Origin: Planctomycetaceae bacterium
GTDB lineage: Bacteria > Planctomycetota > Planctomycetia > Pirellulales > Thermoguttaceae
Reading direction: 5' to 3'
Length of the DNA: 6,219 nucleotides
NCBI GenBank assembly: GCA_031288955.1
Contig: JAITQJ010000084.1
Span: 1 to 6,219, forward strand
Made by a program: the position numbers and the translations under genes. Shown here one piece after another: positions 1 to 4,273 of this stretch. The notes under the pieces are model-generated. The model searched no databases and was not told the origin of the DNA. It worked only from the letters and a program-made list of their open reading frames with translations. Within the stretch, counting starts at the first letter, position 1, and each line of letters starts with the position of its first letter.

Positions 1-11
1 TAACATTAACC

Positions 12-27
12 GCCGTCTTACGACGGC
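12..27 (-). terminator. Small hairpin downstream of the secreted-protein gene, possible weak terminator
   Basis: The six bases GCCGTC (12-17) pair perfectly with GACGGC (22-27) around a four-base loop. The hairpin lies about 50 bases past the stop codon of the minus-strand gene that ends at 78. On that strand the stem is followed by GGTTAATGTTA up to the window edge, so there is no real T tract. It could be a weak or factor-assisted terminator, or the edge of a larger element outside the window. Bases 28-77 hold nothing else I can recognise. Confidence 0.3.
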
Positions 28-77
28 AGCTCTGAACGTTTACGGCAAAATTTAGTTATGGAACAAGTCCAATACTT

Positions 78-1283
78 TTACCGTCCGCTTGATTCGATAA
101 AGACCAGCACGTTGCCCCGTTTTGCCGGATTGATGCCCTTGGCTATTTCCGAAAGAAAGTTGACACTCTCCCCGACAACTGTGTTCGGCAGCGGTATCAC
201 GCCCAAATCAAGCAGCAAAATTTTGTTTTTCGGAAAACGTATCAACTCGTCCAACTTGAACACCGAAATTTGCGGCGTTTCAATAGAAACACGCTGCCGC
301 GGATTCGCTGCCGTCGCAATTTCAACGAATGTCGAAAGCATCTTTTCAATCTGTACAATGTCAAGTTTCACCGCCGCCGCTGTACTCTGTGCGTCCAGTA
401 ATGACAGCGAAACGAAGGAAAACCCTAGTCCTTCTTCGATGACGGCTTTGTCTTCGGTATAACCGTTGACCGTTGCCGGATTGACCAGCACATCACGCAA
501 GTACGTCTGCTGCCGCTTGGCGGTAAAATAATGCGGCGAACCGTTGGGAATTGCCGGCTGAATAGGAACGAGTTCTTTGAAATCCAGCCGTTTCGCAAGT
601 TCCTGTACGAGAAGAGCGGCGGCGGGCTTTTCGAGAATCCAGCCTTGTACACCGGCAGCGGCTATCGGTATTGCCTTCAAATTGGCGTGTATCTTCATTT
701 GCCAATCGGGACGGGAGACCGCAACGGCACGAAGCGTACAGGAATCGCCGGTCAATTCCTGACAAACGAACCGGTCAACGATGTCCGCAACGATGAGTTG
801 GACTTCTTTGGTATGATACACATACAATTTATTCGTATCGGCAGTCAACAAACTAAACGGCGGCGAGTGCCACGGTGCTGTGCCGGTTTGACGCAGTATC
901 CAATCGACAAGCGTTTGCTCCGGCTTGGGGGATGTACTGCCGGCAGTTACCGGAAACTTGCGGCTGGTGTAGGGGGTGATGTCGTATTCCCGCCAGATTT
1001 GCTGGTGTTCCTGCGGAATTTTTTCGAGTGTTGCGGATATTTTGGCAATCCGTTCACCGAGTACGGGGTCTTTGCTGGCAGTGGGATAGCGGGACGGTGT
1101 GCCTGCCGATGCCGTGCCTGCCGATGCCGTACTTGCCGGAGCAGTGTCGGCGGAAGGAACGGCAGCAGCGGGATTGTTTGCCTTAATTCCGTCAGGAAGC
1201 GGCGGAACAAAGGCGGCATCTTGGGCGGCAAGCGTCGAGGAAAAAATAACGGCGGCGGCAATAAGCAATATAAAACGCTGCAT
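78..1283 (-). CDS. Secreted protein of unknown function, possible secretin-like domains
   Basis: The 401-residue product has a clear Sec signal peptide: MQR, then a hydrophobic stretch (residues 4-14), with likely cleavage near residue 20 (LAAQ). There is no lipobox cysteine, so export to the periplasm or outside is expected. Residues 38-63 are an Ala/Pro/Ser/Thr linker with a TASAG repeat. A folded region follows: IWREYDITPYTSR (96-108), a W..PPFSLL..D segment (138-148) and LYVYHTKEVQLIVADIVDRFV (153-173), which recalls the STN/N-domain style of secretins. The C-terminus (332-401) has IETPQ, a KNKILLLDLG strand and a final RGNVLVFIE strand, faintly like the end of a secretin barrel domain. 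It contains exactly two cysteines (174 and 182), which could form a disulfide. From memory it belongs to an unnamed family widespread in Planctomycetes. I chose the ATG at 1283 because it puts the signal peptide at the N-terminus; the frame stays open to an upstream ATG at 1352, which would add 23 unlikely residues and would overlap the promoter. No Shine-Dalgarno is visible. The gene is sure; its function is unknown. Confidence 0.85.
   Translation of the reverse strand: MQRFILLIAAAVIFSSTLAAQDAAFVPPLPDGIKANNPAAAVPSADTAPASTASAGTASAGTPSRYPTASKDPVLGERIAKISATLEKIPQEHQQIWREYDITPYTSRKFPVTAGSTSPKPEQTLVDWILRQTGTAPWHSPPFSLLTADTNKLYVYHTKEVQLIVADIVDRFVCQELTGDSCTLRAVAVSRPDWQMKIHANLKAIPIAAAGVQGWILEKPAAALLVQELAKRLDFKELVPIQPAIPNGSPHYFTAKRQQTYLRDVLVNPATVNGYTEDKAVIEEGLGFSFVSLSLLDAQSTAAAVKLDIVQIEKMLSTFVEIATAANPRQRVSIETPQISVFKLDELIRFPKNKILLLDLGVIPLPNTVVGESVNFLSEIAKGINPAKRGNVLVFIESSGR
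1099..1143 (-). repeat. 15-base tandem repeat encoding TASAG linker units
   Basis: Two identical 15-base units (1099-1113 and 1114-1128) are followed by a diverged third (1129-1143). They encode TASAG, TASAG and TAPAS in the Ala/Ser/Thr-rich linker after the signal peptide of the secreted protein (about residues 48-62). The repeat length is a multiple of three, so copy changes would keep the frame. It looks like a recent slippage expansion in a flexible linker. Confidence 0.75.
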
Positions 1284-1328
1284 TGTATTTGAGGAAAAGG
1301 GACGTGTTATGTGCGTATGAATGAACAA

Positions 1329-1359
1329 ATTATACACGGTAAAGCGCAACAAAGCGCAA
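1329..1359 (-). promoter_or_regulatory. Likely promoter of the secreted-protein gene
   Basis: On the minus strand a perfect -10 box TATAAT lies at 1329-1334. The best -35 match, TTGCGC (1354-1359), is three of six to consensus with a 19-base spacer, so the -35 is weak and sits inside the repeated arm of the haem-gene terminator. Predicted transcription would start near 1322 and leave a leader of about 39 bases before the ATG at 1283. This would let the gene be transcribed independently of the haem gene upstream. Confidence 0.5.
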
Positions 1360-1372
1360 CCAAAAGCGCAAC
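1341..1372. repeat. Three direct copies of AAAGCGCAAC
   Basis: Identical ten-base copies occur at 1341-1350, 1351-1360 and 1363-1372. The first two abut and the third is offset by two bases. The third copy also forms one arm of the terminator hairpin whose other arm is at 1382-1391. All copies lie in the 120-base gap between the two minus-strand genes, immediately upstream of the TATAAT box. They may be a slippage duplication of the terminator arm, or binding sites for a regulator. Confidence 0.8.
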
Positions 1373-1391
1373 CAATTTTGCTTGCGCTTTT
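1362..1391 (-). terminator. Hairpin terminator of the haem gene
   Basis: AAAAGCGCAA (1362-1371) and TTGCGCTTTT (1382-1391) are a perfect ten-base inverted repeat around a ten-base loop. The hairpin begins about 12 bases beyond the TAA stop (1404-1406) of the minus-strand haem gene. In the minus-strand transcript the 3' arm ends in UUUU, so it fits a Rho-independent terminator with a short U tract and an A/U-rich stem base. Two more copies of the 3' arm follow at 1351-1359 and 1341-1349, and either could pair with the same 5' arm. Confidence 0.65.
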
Positions 1392-1403
1392 ATCACTACT
1401 ATT

Positions 1404-2843
1404 TTACTCATTATCCGCCTCAATGTTTGAAACAATTTTTTCGGCTGCGTTGAAACCGCTCTCAATGCAGTTCGGTACTCCGACTCCGTGAAACGCATTG
1501 CCCGCCAATGCCAACGTTTTGTCCGCCTGTACCAATGCCTCAATTTCACGAACCCGCTCCCGATGTCCGACGTGATACTGCGGCATCGTTCCAGCCCAAT
1601 GCGAGGCACACGAAAACAACGCTTCGCCGTCTATTTTAACAATCCGCTTCAATTCCTGCAAAAGCAGCGGAACTAATTGCGCATCCTCTAACTCCGCTAA
1701 CTCCGGCGCACGCGCTCCGCCGGCAAAAACACGTATCAGCGTTTTTCCCGCCGGCGCACGATGTTCATATTTCAGTGAACTAAAACTGCCCGCCAGTATC
1801 GGATTATTCTCTATTTTCGGAACAACAAAGCCCATTCCGCAAAATTCTTGTTTAATCTGTTGGGTTTCAAACGCAAAAGTCGCTATCGCCGTTCCTTCGT
1901 GCCGGATTGCCGCTAACTGTTCGGCAATAACCGGTGCCGATTGTTGTAACAACAATGCGGCATCATTCGCTGCCGATGCAACAATCACGGCATCAAAAGT
2001 CATCGGCTTTTCATCAGCGGTATTCGTATGATGACGGACTTCTATTGTCCATTTCCCGTCATTTTTTTGCAGCGGCAGCACGTCCGTATCAAGCCGCACG
2101 GCATAATTATTGTAACTTGTTATTTTTTCGCCGAGCGTTTCGGTAAGAACACTTAAACCGCCCCGCAGGGTAACGAACATACTGTACCTTGCGCCGCTCT
2201 GTTCTTCCAGATGCGCCTGTTTATTCGCTTTGAGTTGCTGCTGCATCGCAATTATCAGCGAGCCGTATTTCCGTTCCATATCCCGAAACCGGGGCAGCGT
2301 TGCCAGAACGCTTAACTGTTCCATATCGGCAGCATACACTCCGCTGACGAGGGGTTCGACAAGCCGTTCAAAGACTTCTGTGCCGAGACGGCGGCGGACG
2401 AAATTTGCCATACTTTCGTCAACATCATCTTTTCGTGGCGGAATGAATAATTCCAGTCCCGCCCTGATTTTCCCGAACCAAGACAGTATCGGCGTTACTG
2501 CCATCGGGTACAATTTGGTCGGTGCCATCATCAAAAAGCCGTCGGGCAACAGATGTAATCGCCCCTTGCGGACAACGTAAGTTCGACGTACTTTCGGATT
2601 CGTTTGGACGAGTTGTTCGCCGAGTCCGAGTTCTTTGCAGAGATTAACGCCCCAGGGAATGGTTGTGATGAAGTTATCGGCACTTTGCTCGATTTCAAAG
2701 CCGCCGCGGTGCAGGGTTTCGAGAACCCCGCCGAGCCGGTTTCGTTTATCGAAGATGGTTACAGAGGCATCCGGCAGGATTTGCGTCAGACGGTATGCTG
2801 CCGCCAAACCGGTAATTCCTCCGCCAATAACAGCAATTTGCAT
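1404..2843 (-). CDS. hemG/hemY: Protoporphyrinogen/coproporphyrinogen oxidase (FAD-dependent)
   Basis: This 479-residue flavoenzyme of late haem synthesis oxidises protoporphyrinogen IX to protoporphyrin IX, or coproporphyrinogen III to coproporphyrin III, using FAD and O2. The N-terminal Rossmann motif GGGITG is at 7-12. The acid that normally binds the FAD ribose is Asp (32) instead of the more usual Glu, followed by RLGG (36-39). The substrate-domain block RLVEPLVSGVYAADMEQLSV at 160-179 is typical of the family, as is the C-terminal FAD motif AGNAFHGVGVPNCIESG at 447-463. Length is normal (about 450-480). The SADNFIT segment (54-60) is the form I recall from planctomycetes. No signal peptide is present; the enzyme is expected in the cytoplasm or at the inner membrane face. 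The ATG at 2841-2843 gives the glycine motif its usual position; no Shine-Dalgarno precedes it. No other haem gene is nearby. Sequence alone does not settle which porphyrinogen is the substrate. Confidence 0.95.
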   Translation of the reverse strand: MQIAVIGGGITGLAAAYRLTQILPDASVTIFDKRNRLGGVLETLHRGGFEIEQSADNFITTIPWGVNLCKELGLGEQLVQTNPKVRRTYVVRKGRLHLLPDGFLMMAPTKLYPMAVTPILSWFGKIRAGLELFIPPRKDDVDESMANFVRRRLGTEVFERLVEPLVSGVYAADMEQLSVLATLPRFRDMERKYGSLIIAMQQQLKANKQAHLEEQSGARYSMFVTLRGGLSVLTETLGEKITSYNNYAVRLDTDVLPLQKNDGKWTIEVRHHTNTADEKPMTFDAVIVASAANDAALLLQQSAPVIAEQLAAIRHEGTAIATFAFETQQIKQEFCGMGFVVPKIENNPILAGSFSSLKYEHRAPAGKTLIRVFAGGARAPELAELEDAQLVPLLLQELKRIVKIDGEALFSCASHWAGTMPQYHVGHRERVREIEALVQADKTLALAGNAFHGVGVPNCIESGFNAAEKIVSNIEADNE

Positions 2844-2867
2844 AATTCTGAATAACGTTCACACATA

Positions 2868-2896
2868 ATTATCGCCGATTACCCCGAAAATAGCAA
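2868..2896 (-). promoter_or_regulatory. Likely promoter of the haem oxidase gene
   Basis: Read on the minus strand, TTGCTA (-35, 2891-2896, four of six to consensus) and GATAAT (-10, 2868-2873, five of six) are separated by exactly 17 bases. Transcription would start near 2861, giving a short leader of about 17 bases before the ATG at 2843. A GC-rich palindrome (2900-2907) lies just upstream of the -35 box. Confidence 0.5.
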
Positions 2897-2899
2897 ATC

Positions 2900-2912
2900 C
2901 CGTACGGTACGG
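2900..2912. repeat. Palindrome CCGTACGG overlapping a TACGG tandem repeat
   Basis: The eight-base perfect palindrome CCGTACGG (2900-2907) overlaps two tandem TACGG units (2903-2907 and 2908-2912). It lies four bases upstream of the putative haem-gene -35 box, where an activator or repressor could bind. It is short, so chance is possible. Confidence 0.35.
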
Positions 2913-2948
2913 TTTTCAGCAGAAAAATAGTTCCGCTGGTGATACTTC

Positions 2949-2990
2949 CGGCTATCTATCTTAAAATAAAGTTGAAATTAGAAATAGCCG
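2949..2990. repeat. Seven-base inverted repeat around an AT-rich centre
   Basis: CGGCTAT (2949-2955) and ATAGCCG (2984-2990) are perfect inverted copies separated by 28 very A/T-rich bases. The element lies in the middle of the divergent region, between the two putative promoters. It could be a regulator site or a cruciform-prone stretch, but a seven-base match over this distance may be chance. Confidence 0.3.
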
Positions 2991-3029
2991 TCTTCGCTCT
3001 CCGTGTGCATCCAAAGCCGCCCCTCTGTC

Positions 3030-3058
3030 TTGAAAACGGCAGCGGAATACGTTAGAAT
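3030..3058 (+). promoter_or_regulatory. Likely sigma70-type promoter of serC
   Basis: TTGAAA (-35, 3030-3035) and TAGAAT (-10, 3053-3058) are separated by exactly 17 bases, and each box matches consensus closely (four and five of six). Transcription would start near 3065, leaving a leader of about 33 bases before the serC ATG at 3098. This is among the best-matching promoters in the window. Confidence 0.6.
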
Positions 3059-3097
3059 GAAAAGACGTTCAAGTTTTCTGTTTGTAAATTGCAAAAA

Positions 3098-4216
3098 ATG
3101 TCCGAGAAACGTTTGTACAATTTTTCCGCTGGACCGGCTGTATTGCCGCTGTCCGTCCTCCAAAAAGCACAGGAAGAACTGCTTTGTCTGCCCGGTGCTG
3201 GTGCGTCCGTAATGGAAATTTCGCACCGCTCCAAAACTTTTGAGCCGATTATCAACGGTGCCGAAGAGAATATCCGAAAACTCCTCAATGTTCCCCCGAA
3301 TTACCGCATCCTTTTCCTTCAAGGCGGTGCATTGCTCCAGTTCGGAATGATTCCGATGAACCTCTACGGTAAGGAATTGCAGACCGTTTCTGCCGATTAC
3401 ATCGTTACCGGCAGTTGGTCAAAGAAAGCCGCTTCCGAAGCAAAACTCGTCGGACGCATCAACACGATTTGGGACGGCAAAGATACCGGTTACAAACGCA
3501 AGCCGACCGATGCCGAGTTGAGTATCAATGAAGATGCGGCGTACGTTTATATCTGTTCTAACGAAACGATTGAAGGGGTACAGTATCCGCAATATCCGGT
3601 GAGTCAGTCCCGCAGCGAGGTTAACATTCCGCTCGTTTGCGATGCGTCATCTGATTTTTTGAGCAAGCCGGTCGACGTGTCGAAATTCGGTTTGCTTTAT
3701 GCCTGCGCTCAGAAAAATGCCGGACCGGCAGGAGTCACCATCGTCATTATCCGCGAAGATTTGCTTGACCGGTCGCCGGAGAACGTTCCGTCGCTGCTTA
3801 ATTACCGAAAACTTGCGGAGAACAAGTCGATGCTCAACACTCCGCCGACGTTTGCGGTTTATATCGTAAAACTGGTAACGGATTGGCTTCTCAACCGCAT
3901 CGGCGGTTTGGACAAGATAGCGGCGTTGAACAAGGAAAAAGCGGCACTGCTTTACGATACGATTGACCAGTCGGGCGGTTATTACCGCGGACACGCCGAA
4001 AAAGAATACCGGTCAGTGATGAACGTGCCGTTCCGTTTGCCGTCGGAGGAACTCGACAAAAAATTTGAAACGGAGGCAAATTCCGCTGGTCTGGTTACGC
4101 TCGGCGGTCACCGCAGCGTCGGAGGTTTGCGGGCTTCGATATACAACGCAATGCCGAAGGAAGGCGTAATCGCCCTTCGGGACTTTATGACGGACTTTCA
4201 AAAGAAGAACGGATAA
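3098..4216 (+). CDS. serC: Phosphoserine aminotransferase
   Basis: This 372-residue class V, PLP-dependent aminotransferase converts 3-phosphohydroxypyruvate and glutamate to O-phosphoserine and 2-oxoglutarate in the cytoplasm (serine synthesis). In many bacteria it also acts on a phosphohydroxythreonine precursor in vitamin B6 synthesis. Family landmarks in order are NFSAGPAVLP (8-17), SVMEISHRS (37-45, with substrate-binding His43-Arg44), the cofactor loop LQGGALLQF (74-82), NETIEG (155-160), DASSDF (182-187), AQKNAGPAG with the Schiff-base lysine at 206, NTPPTF, and the phosphate-binding GHRSVGGLRASIYNAM (337-352). Length matches the family (about 360). The cofactor loop is GGA, as in the Bacillus type, rather than the GGGRG of E. 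coli. I chose the ATG at 3098; an in-frame TTG at 3089 would add only three residues. No Shine-Dalgarno is visible. All catalytic residues I can check are intact. serA and serB are not in the window. Confidence 0.97.
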   Translation: MSEKRLYNFSAGPAVLPLSVLQKAQEELLCLPGAGASVMEISHRSKTFEPIINGAEENIRKLLNVPPNYRILFLQGGALLQFGMIPMNLYGKELQTVSADYIVTGSWSKKAASEAKLVGRINTIWDGKDTGYKRKPTDAELSINEDAAYVYICSNETIEGVQYPQYPVSQSRSEVNIPLVCDASSDFLSKPVDVSKFGLLYACAQKNAGPAGVTIVIIREDLLDRSPENVPSLLNYRKLAENKSMLNTPPTFAVYIVKLVTDWLLNRIGGLDKIAALNKEKAALLYDTIDQSGGYYRGHAEKEYRSVMNVPFRLPSEELDKKFETEANSAGLVTLGGHRSVGGLRASIYNAMPKEGVIALRDFMTDFQKKNG

Positions 4217-4246
4217 TTGCGAAAAATGCGAAAAATCTGATATAAT
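4217..4246 (+). promoter_or_regulatory. Extended -10 promoter of the metal ATPase gene
   Basis: A perfect TATAAT (4241-4246) is preceded by TGA (4238-4240), giving an extended -10 (TGN-TATAAT). A -35-like TTGCGA (4217-4222, four of six) lies 18 bases upstream and begins at the first base after the serC stop codon. Transcription would start near 4253, about 21 bases before the ATG. I see no convincing terminator for serC, so read-through from serC may add to this promoter. Confidence 0.6.
4219..4236. repeat. Tandem pair of GCGAAAAAT
   Basis: Two identical nine-base units (4219-4227 and 4228-4236) abut within the spacer and -35 of the ATPase promoter. A CGAAAA (4229-4234) in the second unit can pair with TTTTCG (4249-4254) across the -10. 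It could be a binding site for a metal-responsive regulator or a simple duplication; no known operator is recognised. Confidence 0.6.
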
Positions 4247-4273
4247 CGTTTTCGTGTTTTTCATCACAATATA

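Noticed and set aside
531..1292. Long plus-strand reading frame (253 codons) opposite the secreted-protein gene
   Set aside because: Its translation is rich in Arg, Gly and Cys with no domain pattern, while the minus strand has a textbook signal peptide and coherent secondary-structure pattern. It is an antisense shadow.
78..1352. Longer start (ATG at 1350-1352) for the secreted protein
   Set aside because: It would bury the signal peptide 23 residues inside the protein and would place coding sequence over the TATAAT box and leader. The ATG at 1283 fits better.
1341..1391. CRISPR-like array suggested by repeated AAAGCGCAAC
   Set aside because: Units are only ten bases with spacers of zero to two bases; no cas genes are present. 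Terminator-arm duplication explains it better.
3089..3097. TTG start at 3089 for serC
   Set aside because: It adds only three residues (MQK), has no Shine-Dalgarno, and the ATG at 3098 gives the usual short N-terminus before NFSAGP.
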